From NCBI RefSeq assembly GCF_042453785.1, contig NC_091661.1:29999501-30063500 (forward strand): a DNA stretch of 64,000 nt, given 5' to 3'. A program made the translations under genes and the position numbers. The stretch is from Malus domestica. Taxonomy: Eukaryota > Streptophyta > Magnoliopsida > Rosales > Rosaceae. The first letter of the stretch is position 1, and each line of letters opens with the position of its first letter. The notes beneath the pieces are model-generated. The model was given only the letters and a program-made list of their open reading frames with translations, searched no databases and was not told where the DNA came from. Positions 12,345 to 24,868 of this stretch are shown here, in pieces.

Positions 12345-13711
12345 GACACCACAACTAACTTTCAGAAGAGGTGAACCAGAAACCACCTTTTACCTCCACT
12401 AAAACAAGGAGTTACAGGGAAAATGGACCTTTTCCTTATTCAAAAGCTTGACTTGATTAACTAAGCACAAAATAGTTGTCAGTGCTTCCCAAAATGATAC
12501 GATCTTGAATCCCAACAAAATGTGTATTAGCATTCTTATTTGGAGAGCTTTATCAAATATTTTTCCTGTATTCAAGGTAAAACACAATAAGATATGGGGA
12601 ACAAACAAGAGATGATAGGCCTCAAATTTCAAGACAACCGTTCTCATTAAATATTTATTCTAATTCAACTATAACAGTTAACAGCGGTAACTGTAATATA
12701 ACAAGAAAATGAGGAAGTATATTTATGGAGGATTTCACTGAAGCTTCTCAATATCTTTGTGCGCACAAATGGGAAAGAAAAATGAGAAAAGATTACAATG
12801 CATGAGTGATATTGACGAGCAGATAGACTGGTTGTTACCTAAGGGAGCAGATCGGCTTGGCCACGACAGTATGTTCCAATTGTATTGGTTTTCACTTGTT
12901 CTTATTCTTTATACCCTTAAATTCTCATACAACATACAAATTATGAATAGCCCATCTAGAACCATCTAGGAGGTTGGGAAAGTTGAGAAAAACTAAGTTT
13001 CACACTAGCAGCACAAAGCTCAATACTCCACACCAGACGAACATATTAAAGATTCAATGATAGATACAATACAAAATAGCACGTAATATGCATAAACCAG
13101 CAGTCAGAACTCAATGTAGCATTCGAGTCTGCCAAAAGAAACAACGGGGCAATATGTGCAAAGGACACAACTTGGAAGCCCATCTATTGAGTTCTTCAAT
13201 CTCCATGACCCCAAATGAAATAAGGACGAAAAGAGAAAAGTGTAATGCAACCAATTAGTTGAGTAATTAAGCAAAAAAAAAATTGAAAAGGTTAAAAAAA
13301 CAGTTGGGTTAGCTGGCCAATAAGATGTGATATTACAAACCATGTCAAACGGTTGCTAGGAAACCGAAAAGCCGAATTCCGGGACATTCAAACGACATTT
13401 CAGATTATAGACCATGCCAAATGGTTTTCAGAATCCAACCCAGTTTTCATTTCCCATCAAGTAAAAATCTTTAACTTCCATTGTTGATAATTCCACCTCA
13501 CAACTAACAAAATCCTTATCAACAGTACTAATTCTATATAAATTAAATTTAGGGTTTATTCACATGAAAAAAAAATCAAACCACAATCCCATCAAAAAAC
13601 AATCAATCGATTTCACAATCCTGAATTGGGGAAAACACAATTAGCAAAAGTTGCATGCATAAATCAATACCATATGAAAATTTTCAATTGGAGAAAGGGC
13701 GGTGAGCGTAC
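12345..13711 (-). other. probable 5' UTR intron of SKP1-like 21
   Basis: Reading on the minus strand, a donor CGTAGTTGAG|GTACGCTC lies at 13712/13711, inside a leader-like segment. No coding exon is found until the ATG at 12336. The acceptor is not clear. No gene is seen within. Confidence 0.5.
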
Positions 13712-13849
13712 CTCAACTACGAGCTGAAATGCATGGAAAATTTGGAGATGTGGGAAATTTGGGGGTGGGGAGCTAGGGTTTCTGGAAGGCTTTCTGCTCT
13801 GTTCTTTCTGTGTGTTCCTGTATCATTTCTCTTCTAGCTATCACGATTT

Positions 13850-14590
13850 GGAGTCCGTCTGTGGGCGGTTGTGTCCGGCACGTGACTCTATCGAAGGGGA
13901 GGCGCCCTCGCACGTGCTGATAGTTAGGGTTTCGGACTTTTGGGTGGAGGAGGGGATTGGCCCGGTTGGCGTTTGAGCGGGTCGGGTTGTGAGATGTCCA
14001 GTACGACGTGGGTTGGGCGAGGTTTTGGTGAAATGGGCCACGACAAGCAGCAAATATGGGCCACTCAACGGCCCACAATGATGTTTCTCCTTGTGCCCAC
14101 TCAATTTTTGCGGATGTTTTTTTGTTGAATTATGTAAAGTCTTGCACCGAAAATTTGACAGAATTAAATACAATTTATGTTAAATAATTTTACTATTATT
14201 TTTTTTTGAAATATTTTGTGAAAAAACATTATACATGTCTTGTTATGTAGATCTTAAAATGTAAGTTGTGGAAAAGTACATCTCTTTAAAATTTGACATG
14301 GTATCAGTGTTGGCCGATAACTGATCTAGATTTATTCTGAGCAGAAAAACCTGGAGTTTGGAATCGAAAATAGACTCGTCCAATCTTCAGTTTGGTTTGT
14401 TGGTCTAAATTTTTTACAAGAACTAGAACGAACCAAACCGAATAAATCTTATTAGTTTGGTTTTCAATTTTAAAGATGATTTGGTACGAATTGAACCATG
14501 TCCAGCATACTAAAAATGTCACGGTGTCAAACAATATCAACAAGCTATGTCAATAAATAACAACCATGTATAACGCATTGAAGTTTGCTT
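13850..14590. other. intergenic between divergent genes
   Basis: GC-richer sequence (13850-14100) next to the presumed SKP1-like transcription start passes into AT-rich DNA. Open frames at 13773-14173 overlap one another and match nothing I recognise. No gene is called. Confidence 0.4.
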
Positions 14591-15014
14591 GAAAAAGATT
14601 AAACTCAAACTACAAGATAAACCCAAATAAACAAATCATCAACAATAAAATTCATTTCGATCTTATCACTTTGGTGTAATCAATGTGCTTAAATGCATGT
14701 TGAAGAAACGGTACATATCCAATAACACTATTATTTACCAAATTGGTGAATAAGGTGGTGATGATATCTTTGGTATTTTTTTTTTTAAGAAACGATATTA
14801 TCTACTAAAAATGTGAGGGAGCGGGCTTAGTCTCATAATGTGCGCAATAATGTGATTCAATTTTGTCTATGATGAGAATCGAACCTAAAACATCTTTGAT
14901 AATTACATTAACCTTTCCAAACTTTGTGATCATCCAAAATTAAGGACATAACAGGCTAAAGAGGCTCCACCGAGGCACAGCGCACGCAACCACCACCAAA
15001 GCAAAGAAAAGAAC
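14591..15014. repeat. tandem promoter duplication, copy 1
   Basis: This is the first of two head-to-tail copies, running from GAAAAAGATTAAACTC to CAAAGCAAAGAAAAGAAC. The second copy starts at the next base. Shared landmarks include AAATGCATGTTGAAGAAACG, CCAATAACACTATTATTTAC and GGCTAAAGAGGCTCCACCG. Confidence 0.9.
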
Positions 15015-15472
15015 GAAAAAGATTAAACTCAAATTACAAGATAAACCCAAATAAACAAATCATCAACAACAAAATTCATTTTGATCTTATCACTTTAGTG
15101 TAATCAATGTGCTTAAATGCATGTTGAAGAAACGGTACATACCCAATAACACTATTATTTACCAAATTGGTGAATAAGGAGGTGATGCTACCTTTGGTAT
15201 TTTTTTTTTTTAATAAACGATATTATCTACTAAAGAGGTATGAGAGCGGACTTAGCTTCACAATGGGCTAGCAATGAATAGTTCAAATTCGTCTTTGACG
15301 AGAATCGAACCTAATACCTCTGACTTACAAGGAAAGAAGAAATATCTTTGATAATTAAATTGACCTTTTCAAACTTTGTGATCATCCAAAATTAAGGAGG
15401 GGGACATAACAGGCTAAAGAGGCTCCACCGAGGCACCCCGCAAGCAACCACCACCAAAGCAAAGAAAAGAAC
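15015..15472. repeat. tandem promoter duplication, copy 2
   Basis: The second copy differs from the first by substitutions and small indels (458 against 424 bases). It ends 63 bases before the ATG of the TIC32-like gene, so the duplicated unit very probably includes its proximal promoter and perhaps part of the leader. Confidence 0.9.
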
Positions 15473-15535
15473 TTAACCAAAACTGTCAATAAAAAGTCAC
15501 ACATTCTCATCTCTTTGCGGGCAGAGACAGAGAGG

Positions 15536-17857
15536 ATGTGGTTCTTTAGAGGAAAAGGGCCATCAGGGTTCTCGTCATCTTCGACAGCAGAAGAAGTTAC
15601 TCAAGGGGTTGATGCCACAGGTCTCACCGCCATTGTTACAGGTGAGGGAATTTCCATTTTCTTCTACGTTTTTGGTAATACGTAGATTTTTCTTAACTGC
15701 TATTTTGCCTTTGCGTCGAAGGTTGAATTTGATTGGATAACTTAATAGAATTCTGCATGGTGGTTAATTTAATATGTAGTTTTGTATTGTGGGGTCCATT
15801 TCTTGCTCCATGTTATTCGACTGTTATCAACAATCTCATCTTTTGCACCAAAATTTGAACTTTTCAATCAATTTGCTTTGGTTTTTGAACACTGGGATTA
15901 ACCTGCAGTTTTCATTAAATAATCCAATATTATAGTATGATTACTGGGTTTGTTTTGACACCAAGCCTTGGCGAAACGAAAATGTTGCTCTTTTATAACT
16001 GAAATGTCATGGGTTGGAGTCGTGAAAATAGCATATTCGCAAAGCAATAATAAGAAGCAATAATAAGACTACGTATATAGATGTTCCGCCAAGTTCCGGA
16101 TCCTCGTAAAGTGAAAAGTCTTGTTGGTTTGGGTTCCCCTTTATTGGGTTTGTTTTGCCTTTAGGATATATACATGTGTATATATGCTAAAGGATGCACA
16201 GCTGTTAAAAGTTATTCCGCGTTCTTATGGTAAAATTTTCTTTGGCTCTGCATATTTTTGTTGCAGGAGCATCGAGTGGCATTGGCACCGAAACTGCACG
16301 CGTTCTTGCACTGCGCGGTGCCCATGTGGTTATGGCAGTGAGGAATGTGGCTGCCGGTAAAGATGTAAGAGAAGCAATAGTGAAGCAAATTCCCACTGCC
16401 AAAGTTGATGCCATGGAATTGGATCTCACTTCCTTATCATCCGTGAGAAAATTCGCATCGGATTTCAATTCCTCCGGCCTTCCTCTCAACATCCTAATGT
16501 AAGAAAACGGATAGAAAATTGCAGAAGTTGTTCTTTCACATTGTCTCATCATGTCCAATAGAACTCCTGTGTGTCTCTTGAGCAAGCTTAGTTGGTAACT
16601 GTACTTGTTTTATCATTAAGTAACAATGCAGGAGTTATGGCAACCCCTTTCTTGCTTTCTAAGGACAAAATCGAACTCCAGTTCGCGACAAACCACGTAG
16701 GTATGTTGCATTTGTTAGACCGTAAATCTGACTGCGAATGTATTGTGAGTTTTAAGCTGTCCTAATTCGCTGAACGTTTTGTGATTTTGCAGGTCATTTT
16801 CTTTTGACAAACCTTTTGTTGGGTAATATGAAGAAAACAGCACGCAAAAGCAGCAAGCAAGGGAGAATTGTAAATGTGTCCTCAGAAGCTCACCGCTATC
16901 CATATCCTGAAGGAATTCGTTTTGATAAGATTAACGACCAAGCAGGGTAACATTGAGACAATCCTTGTCTTTCGAGATTGTATATTTGTGCGCTGCGTTT
17001 CCCTTTTTCTTCGCAGCATACGCTGAATGGAGAGTTCAATATAAGTTTAATCTGAGTTTGTGACTGCCTATCTGCAGGTACAGAAGCTATCTTGCATATG
17101 GCCAATCAAAGCTTGCTAACATTTTGCATGCTAACGAGCTTGCAAGACGTTTAAAGGTGTATCATCTTCTCCCAGGACCTGAGTAAAATGAATTCGACAA
17201 TAGTTCAATGATATCGGAGTTGATGAATGGCCTCTTGAAATCGCATTGCAAACTTTCAAGCAATTTTCATACGATTAATATCATACTTCTTTCTCTAATC
17301 CATGAACGCTGTTATTTGTGATTGTTTCTTCAACACAGGAAGAAGGGGCAGATATAACAGCAAACTCACTTCACCCTGGTGTAATTGCTACCAATCTTTT
17401 CCGTTATAACAGCGCTATTAACGGTAATCCCTTCACTAAATGTGAGTTTAAAGCTGATGTTCGGATACATTTCACGCTGTAGAAGGCAAGTATGTGCTTA
17501 GTTTCAGATGTTTGGTCTTCTGGTTTGGTGCAGGGCTTGTTAACGGGATTGGTAGAGCTTTGCTTAAAAATGTTCAGCAGGTAAGTTACCTCTGGTTGAA
17601 CTTGCAGGGCAAATAAATGACAGTGAAACTAAATCGAAGTGTGATGAATCTCAAAAACTCTCCTTCAAATGTAGAATCCCGTTGTTTATAAACTTTGTCG
17701 ATTGCAGGGAGCAGCAACGACGTGCTACCTGGCACTGCATCCGCAAGTCAAGGGGGTGACCGGCGAATATTTTGCCGATAGTAACCTATCCAAGACAACG
17801 CAGCATGGGCAGGACGTCGAGATGGGAAAGAAGCTATGGGATTTCACCATGAATTTG

Positions 17858-17866
<9 letters not shown>
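15536..17866 (+). CDS. short-chain dehydrogenase TIC32-like
   Basis: Eight exons join in frame to 313 residues: 15536-15641, 16267-16498, 16621-16700, 16793-16946, 17078-17156, 17339-17423, 17534-17580 and 17708-17866. This is a classical/extended SDR fold. The nucleotide-binding motif [12 protein letters not shown] is split by intron 1, and the NNAG motif by intron 2. The catalytic Ser lies in NVSSEAH, and the YGQSK tetrad piece (Y-x3-K) in exon 5. The N-terminal [20 protein letters not shown] is typical of the TIC32/WW-oxidoreductase-like plant group. Pea TIC32 is an NADPH-dependent, calmodulin-binding component at the inner envelope translocon. Several paralogues exist, and not all need be plastid proteins. 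The catalytic residues appear intact, so an active NADP(H) oxidoreductase is expected. The third exon acceptor gives ATT at the junction, restoring ILINNAGVM. The promoter is tandemly duplicated. Confidence 0.92.
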
Positions 17867-17889
<23 letters not shown>

Positions 17890-17890
17890 C
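17867..17890. repeat. (GA)n microsatellite
   Basis: A run of GA dinucleotides directly follows the stop codon, in the 3' UTR of the TIC32-like gene. It is a potentially polymorphic marker. Confidence 0.9.
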
Positions 17891-18097
17891 CCCTTTGAGG
17901 CTGAAAAGTTTACAAAGTGAATGATAGTCTCCAATAATGTTGTAAATCAAAAGTTGAAGAGTATTGCTTGAAGGTGAATAAACTCCCTTTCTGCTTGAAA
18001 CCTTGTGGTTTTGATTCGAGAATGCTTTTTGTTTGATATATTTGTATCAAGTTCAGAAATTTCATATTGAAAACAAAAATCCCGTCGTTCAGGAAGA

Positions 18098-18222
18098 ATT
18101 GCTCAGATACCGGTAAGTGAGGCTTTTTTAGGTCGTGTTATAAATCCACTGGCTCAACCTATTGATGGTCGGGGTGAAATTTCATCTGCTGAATCTCGAT
18201 TAATTAAGTCTCCCGCTCCCGG
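18098..18222 (+). pseudogene. atpA: chloroplast atpA fragment in nuclear DNA (NUPT)
   Basis: About 125 bases read in one frame as a stretch of the plastid ATP synthase alpha subunit ([36 protein letters not shown]). The fragment has no start or stop and no neighbouring plastid genes, and it lies between two convergent nuclear genes, so it is a nuclear insertion of plastid DNA. The mitochondrial alpha subunit differs in this region (LGVPIDGRG context). A few replacements compared with the usual plastid sequence suggest that it is not recent. This is a relic without function. Confidence 0.8.
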
Positions 18223-18309
18223 AAGGACGGATGACAAATTCAAGACATTCGTTACGAAAAGACCCGAAAAATTGAAGAGGGATAAGAGAGAACCGAGCAG
18301 TTAGATTTC

Positions 18310-19054
18310 TTCATTTCAGTTGAGTGATGATGTACAGTGCATACATGATGACGATACAACAAAACAGGTAGTACAAGACAGAATTATACAATGTTACACA
18401 TGAGCCCACAATAAATCAGTGCAGAAAACAGAACGTGCAGGCTTCAAAAATCTCCGGCTGACTATTCCGTTAACAAGTCCGGTCCCCGGCTAGTCGCCAA
18501 TCTTCTGTACAGCAGTTTCAGACCCAAAAAATTGTTCCAAAGCTAAATAGTATTTGCCTCTTAGCCTTTCTTTTCTCTATATGAACATCTCAGAAAATAT
18601 ACAAATTCTTGCTGCCTTGAGTTTCTTCCTTACCAGGGGAACTGCAATGGATCGGACCATCAGAAGCCATCCTCGTCGACCAAAATCAAGCATATTTCAT
18701 AGCTCCAATCAGTCATGCACTCAAACTTCCTACAAGTCTAAACCGCATCACGTTCTATGTACTACAAGAGTGTTATGTTGTCAGGATGTGAGCTCGATAT
18801 GCATAATTCCGGAATCATTCCCGTCTCATGGCTTAGCTTACCGGATGTTATGAGCCTGAACACTAAGCCATGCAAAAAGAGTTGTCTGCTTCCAGCCACT
18901 AACTTTCCGGAGCTTCAACATTATTCCACGGTTCTTATTGTACAAAACATACTCTCCTTCGCAGTCCAACATGATGGATGGGTTGATCCAGTATATCCAA
19001 AATGGTCTGATTAACTTGTGAGCTTGAACTGATTGGTGGGTCCATCAAAATAAG
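18310..19054 (-). other. probable 3' UTR of the YODA-like gene
   Basis: This unstructured sequence lies downstream of the YODA-like stop. Open frames on the plus strand (18554-18853 and 18757-19014) resemble no family I know and are probably chance. Confidence 0.4.
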
Positions 19055-22050
19055 TTAGACACCACTTGTGCGGTTCGGCAAAGGAGAGTTGGGGCTTAAA
19101 TCCAGTTTCAGGTTCATTTTAACATGATCCTTAAGGAGCTGGCGAGACACCCGATCAGCTAAAACCGACTGTCCATCATACTGCTCCACTTTGGCAGGCC
19201 TTACAAACTGCTTTCCCAGAACATCATTTTCACAAGGCATCAGTTCTGGGAAGATATGAGCGCCTGGCTGCTTCCCTCGAAACATGTCAGGACATGAATC
19301 ATGATAGGAGGAGGGCCCATTGACATAGAGACCATTCGAGGGTTTTGAAATGCCTCCAAAACCCTCTTGCAAGTTGATGGGCTGGTTCATGTGAATAAAT
19401 GGAACGGCACCACTGCCACCTGTGAGAGGCGTGGATGAGCCCGAAGTAGTCCGTGGGCTAGATATAGGGGAAGGTGACATTCTTCCATTTAGGTGTGGTG
19501 GTGACCTTGAGTGCAATAGAGGGCTTCCAATGGGTGAGACAGGGCATGATATATTCCTTGGAATATGGATCTCACTGCAGTTTAGGCAAATAAAGATCAA
19601 ACCAAAATCTTAATGTCAAAATGTTGTTGTACGCATCAACAAAGAGAAACATAAAGATAGATGGATATACAAATGTGTGTGTGTGTGAGCAAGAGAGAGA
19701 GAGAGAGAGATTGACCTGGTATGGTTATTAGTTTTTGAATGTCTAGATGAATGAATTGCAAGCCTATCTGAATCCAAGTTGGAGAAATTCCTCCCTTGCC
19801 CAATACCCTAACAATGATCAATAAAACACAACAGATAAAATAAGAGGCGAGAAGAGGACCCGTGCATGTAACAGCTGCTTCATCAAAGTCCAATCAAGGA
19901 TATCATAAATGTGTTTATACTTGATGACACACAACACTAGGGAAGATTTTCAATCCATATATACAGACACTAAAACAGAGAGATTTCAACATCTGTATTG
20001 TCTTGTCTCTAGATATAGGGACTGGGTTGGGTTGTAATGTGAACTAATGGTACTGACAACCTTACTATTTCATTGTAACTGATTATCACGAGTTCTTTGC
20101 GCACATTGAGGAAATAACAGGTAACGAACCTGATAGCATGCACTATGCTCAAACATAAATAAAAAAATGATTACAAAACTACCAACACCATAAGACACCA
20201 ATTTTACATCTGTGGTAAAAATGGAATTCATACCAGTGTTTTCACTCCATTTGTAATCCCAGAGGGTGGATCAGAAGGCTCAAGGCCCAACATAGATCTT
20301 TCCAAAGGCGCAGCATATTTCACATAAGGATGCTCCAAAAGCTGGGCAGCTGTAGGACGATGGAGTGGATTTCTCTGTAAGCATTGCCTTATGAAATCCT
20401 TTCCATCATCCAAGAGGCTATCTGGAATTGCTGGAAGTTCCTTGCTATTCCCAATCTTAAACATGGCAGCAACCTTTTAACCACAAAAAGGACAATATTA
20501 CACAATGCAAAGAATACTTGAATTAGCCTATATGATCTCAATCTCAAATTCTTATAACCCCCTGCCCTACATCCAATAAATAAATAAATGTACACAAGCA
20601 TTCGTTTGTAGACCTAAATTATTACCCCTTCATACTGGCTCCAAGGTGGTTTTGTTGTAGCCATTTCCAAAACAGTGCACCCAAGACTCCATATATCTAC
20701 AGCAAGGTTGGCACCACTTGAGTTCTTTATAACCTGGGCAAGCAACCGAAATGAAGACTTAAGTAAAACCATCAAGAAGCATGCCATGGAGGAGAAAATA
20801 TACGAAAACTAGAAGCAACCTAACCTCAGGTGCCATCCAGTAAGGGCTTCCCTTAAATGATAATGGACATGACTGCCCAGTGATCTGCAAAGCACACAAG
20901 ATAAGTATGACTGTGCTTTACATGCATTTAGATTAGGAGAGAAGGGAAACAGAATTGTTTTTGCAATAGTTGGTTATGGTTTGCATTATCATGTCATATT
21001 CTTTAAATCATATCAAGATTAAGTATGCATGCGTTTACATGCTTAGCCATCCCAAAGTCTGCCAACTTGACACGTCCATTTGGGTCTACAAGTATATTTG
21101 CCCCTTTAATATCCCTGTACATGAAAGATGCTTAATGTTCAGTAAATACATCGTGATAGTATATTTAGACGGTTGAATTTATGCTTCAAAGTACTTGACA
21201 AAGAATAGCTAACGAATTTCACCTGTGGACAGTGTTTTTAGCATGTAAATACGCCAGCCCCGACAAGATTTGCTTAGTATAACTACGAATTGCTAGTTCG
21301 CCAAATTGCCCATAGTCTTGGAGAAGTTTATATATGGATCCACCAGATACATACTCCAAATATATATATAGCTTGTCATCAACCTGTAATAGGAATGAAT
21401 ATCAGCATAGATTATAGTGGTTGCTTGAATCTTCAAGTAAAAGTTACTTTTGACCCATAATATTGCACAACTACTCAATATGCAGAGATTAAGCTTCAGA
21501 CTCATAACTAAGAAATGTGTTATCGACAAACATGACAAATGAAAATCGGTATTTAAATGCATACAATGAATAATCCAACATGGACAAAAGACTTACTGAT
21601 TCAGACCCATAATATTGCACAATATTGGGGTGCCGTAAACGGCTCAATAAAGCAATTTCCTGTCAAAACGTCGCAACATAAAAGTCAAATAAATGAAGGA
21701 AAGCATATAACTTGTCCAAGGAAGGAACTTGAAAACTAAAACAACAGGATGATACCTGATTTAATTGCTTAGCGCTTTCCTTAGACTTTGCATCATCAGA
21801 AAATAATGTGACCTCCTTCATCGCACACATTTCACCACTTTCACTGAACAAGTCGGTAATGTAAAATCAGATAGGCATAAACTTCACATGCAAGCAACCT
21901 ATGAGAGAAACTAATTTACAAGCTACATGTGAGATAAATGGATTTTTTTTTCCTACACTTGGCCAAACCATCAAGCAAGTTTGAAGGCAGGACTTTGAAG
22001 TTTTATAATGTAGAGTATTAACTGCTACGTACTTAGATATATGATTGCTT

Positions 22051-22086
<36 letters not shown>

Positions 22087-23521
22087 TTTGGGTATCTACC
22101 TATTAAAACCAACATAAACATGTCCAAAAGTCCCTCTACCCAGCAGCTTTCCCTTTTTCCAGCGTGAACCAGGGCTTGGTGGGTTCTCTGCCCTTCCTGG
22201 GCTTCGTGGCACAGAAGGAGATGTTGCTGCTGAATTTGAATGAGAAAAAGGGGAAGCATTCACAGGGGGAAGAGGCAAACGGTGACTTTGTTGTTTCCCA
22301 TCATCAGCCCAGCTTGTCTGTGTCTCATTGGGAGTCCCTCCTGCTTTAGGATGGATAGGCGTAACAGCACCACTATGAATTCTTGAGCCTGGGCCTGGGC
22401 TTGTCATTCTGGGACTAGGTACCGGAGAATACTCAGGGCTACCCCTGCTTTGCTGCCAAAACAACTGTCCAGACATATCTCCTCCCATTGAATTATGTCC
22501 AGAATTGTGACCCGAACCTGGACTGGAGCAGTGGCCAGAGCCAAGTAGAGTGACATCTGGATAAGGCTTTGCAGCCCAGAAAGCAGAGTTCACCACTTGC
22601 TCAGTGCCAAATGCTCTCATTGGGCTTCTAGAAGGACTTGACATTGAGCTGTCAGGAGCACTGCAGACAGCTCCATTATAAGGAACTTGTAGGTTTGGCA
22701 CATGGCTGCCTAGATGCCTACGCTTAGGCGATGTGGGGGAAACATGATTATTGAAAGAAATGTTAGCTGATTTTTTTGGCTCTCTTGAGTGTACTGGAGC
22801 AACATTGAATGACTGATCCTTGAGCATCACACTTCATAAAAAGTGCAGAAAATTGTCAGGGATGAGCAAGCTAAAGGAATTACAAGTAAATCATTGACAT
22901 TCATGCATATAAAAAATCATGCATACTAGTACCATAATTGCACGTGCAATAAATGAAAGCTCACCTGCAAGGGCTGCCAGAAGCTGTTCTAGTGCCATTG
23001 TCATCAGTTGCCTGAGGGCTACGATGGCATGATGAGTCAGCTGGATCGTCACTATCAACAGAGCTCTCACTAAAGACTGAATCAGTGACCATGTCTCCAT
23101 CTACATCTGTACGATTTGACCTACTGCCGATGCATGCAGGTCTCGGCAGAGGTAGAAACGATAATGGCTTAGAGCCTTTTTCCGATCTTGGTTTTGTTGA
23201 TATACTAATTCCAGAATCTGTACGAGCAACATGAGCAACATGTAGACCAGGAAGCGGAAGTGGTTGAGCATTAGTCCTTTCAGCAAAACTTTGACATCTG
23301 GAAACATTTTTTGAGGGCGAAGGAGATATTGATTCTATAGGGGATTGACATCCTTTTTCCGAAATAGTATCATTGCAATTTCTTCGAGACCCTCCTGATC
23401 TACTATTCAATCTACTCTCTGAAGAAAAATTAAATTTCCGATGTAAAGAGTCAATAAAACTTTCCTTTCCTGCCTTCTTCTTTGCTTCTTTGGATGACGA
23501 CTTCCCCCACCATGAAGGCAT
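19055..23521 (-). CDS. YDA: YODA-type MAP kinase kinase kinase
   Basis: Eleven coding exons join in frame to 898 residues: 23521-22965, 22831-22100, 21843-21756, 21659-21597, 21383-21223, 21114-21039, 20884-20825, 20733-20626, 20473-20234, 19807-19716 and 19574-19055. The start [16 protein letters not shown] resembles YODA. An in-frame ATG lies three codons earlier, at 23530. A ~400-residue Ser/Pro-rich regulatory N-terminus precedes the kinase: glycine loop G417-x-G419-x-x-G422, K439 in CAMKEV, HRDIKG with catalytic D535, DFG 553-555 and APE 577-579. The domain ends near 667. The C-terminus keeps the YODA signature [12 protein letters not shown] and [21 protein letters not shown] acts upstream of MKK4/5 and MPK3/6 in stomatal patterning and embryo polarity. 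MAPKKK3/5 are paralogues, but the C-terminal motifs favour YDA. All catalytic residues are present. The leader is predicted to carry micro-uORFs. Confidence 0.94.
19689..19710. repeat. (GA)n microsatellite in YODA-like intron 10
   Basis: A GA run lies just inside the donor of the intron following exon 10 of the YODA-like gene. Confidence 0.85.
22054..22082. repeat. (GA)n microsatellite in YODA-like intron 2
   Basis: About 14 GA units lie within 20 bases of the donor at 22099. On the transcribed strand this is a CT tract right after the splice site. Confidence 0.9.
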
Positions 23522-23590
23522 ATTTCTCATAATAGGTTTACAGAATCCAAGGGAAAGTACTTCAAAGCTAGTTCATTCCAGCAGTATAAC

Positions 23591-23613
23591 TTAATTGTAT
23601 AACACCATTACAT
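23591..23613 (-). promoter_or_regulatory. overlapping micro-uORFs (AUG-UAA and a 5-codon ORF)
   Basis: On the minus strand, 23613-23608 reads ATGTAA, a start directly followed by a stop. ATG at 23608-23606 opens MVLYN-stop (to 23591). A third micro-ORF (M-N-stop) lies at about 23576-23568. All fall in the predicted second 5' UTR exon (23660-23531), between the acceptor CTGCAG and the YODA-like start. AUG-UAA uORFs are known to stall ribosomes in NIP5;1. Relevance here depends on the UTR model being right. Confidence 0.5.
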
Positions 23614-23660
23614 GGGGTTACCAATCAGTTACACGAGTTCAATTCAGCACATAATTAAAA

Positions 23661-24353
23661 CCTGCAGGGATAAAGGCTGCATGTCAGTAACTCTATTTCA
23701 AGGATCTCTAAGTTAAGTTAATGGCACAAAAGATATGCTGCAAAACAACCAGAATTAAGTAAAGGACACTAGCACCTAAATCGTAAAGGTCTGAAATTTG
23801 GTAGACCATAGGAATATGCCTGTATCACATACTCGCGCCATACTCACAAAACCGCTTCAAACGACACTTAGTGAACTCAACACATGTGAATCATTAGATT
23901 TTACAGTGCAACATAATATCCATGAACTAAGTTAAATTAGCTCTCACCCACCTCTTTCCAATCCCCAAACTTTAACCTTTGTTTGGTTCCCGGGAAAACG
24001 CAGCAAAGAGCAAAATGAAACCCATAATTTTGAATCCAAACCTTGATAAATTGGGTCATGTAAAAGCAACACAAAGACTCTGACTTCAACATGCACAACG
24101 GACCTACTGCCTCAAATTTCAAAACCCAGAACCCAAAATAACGGCAACAACATTCAAATTTTCCCTTTCGCTTTCTTTCTCCAATTTTCTCGGGAACCAA
24201 ACAAAAAGTTTCGATCCCAAATTGCTCACTACCACGAGCTCGCAACACAGATCTACTTGCAACTTAAACACTCACACAGAATCAACAAACAACTAAATAA
24301 CTCAACAAATCAGTAATTTACTAAATTTACATAACAAACAAAACGATACTCAC
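23661..24353 (-). other. probable 5' UTR intron of the YODA-like gene
   Basis: The donor GTGAGT is at 24353 and the acceptor CTGCAG ends at 23662 (minus strand). A leader exon lies upstream up to about 24590, with a GA-rich promoter tract at 24565-24588. Open frames inside do not resemble known proteins. Confidence 0.55.
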
Positions 24354-24868
24354 TGAAATTTTTCAGGAGCTGCAAAATCCGAGCTGAACCCGCTCGGAAT
24401 CTGGCACGAATCTCGACGATAATTTGATGGAGTTCTTCTGATTGCACAGTGAAATGCTCGGAAAAAACAAAATCCCTAGAAATCAACGACGTAAAGAGGA
24501 TTGGATTATGAGGATTTTGTGTGTTTTGTTGCAATTGAAAGGAAGAAGAGAATCGACGCTTCCAGGGGGAGAGAGAGAGAGAGAGTATATTTTTTTCTGA
24601 GCTTAAAAGACATTAATAAGTTGTCTAGAGCTGCTGATTTTTCATTTTTTATATTTATTTTGCTTTTAAAACCCACTGAGAATTCATCTATCTGTTTTAT
24701 TATAATTCAATAACTGAACGATATTTTATTAGTTTTTTAGTCAGTAAGATTTTTGTTGAGTAATTTATAATATGAACGATTAATTATAATTTTAAATTTT
24801 GTAACCAGTCACAAACTATTTTTAAAAATAACTCCTTCTTATATGTTGAATAGCCAAGTTAATTTCTA

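Noticed and set aside
22054-22082. CRISPR-like or regulatory repeat array
   Set aside because: It is a simple GA microsatellite; no spaced repeats exist anywhere in the window.
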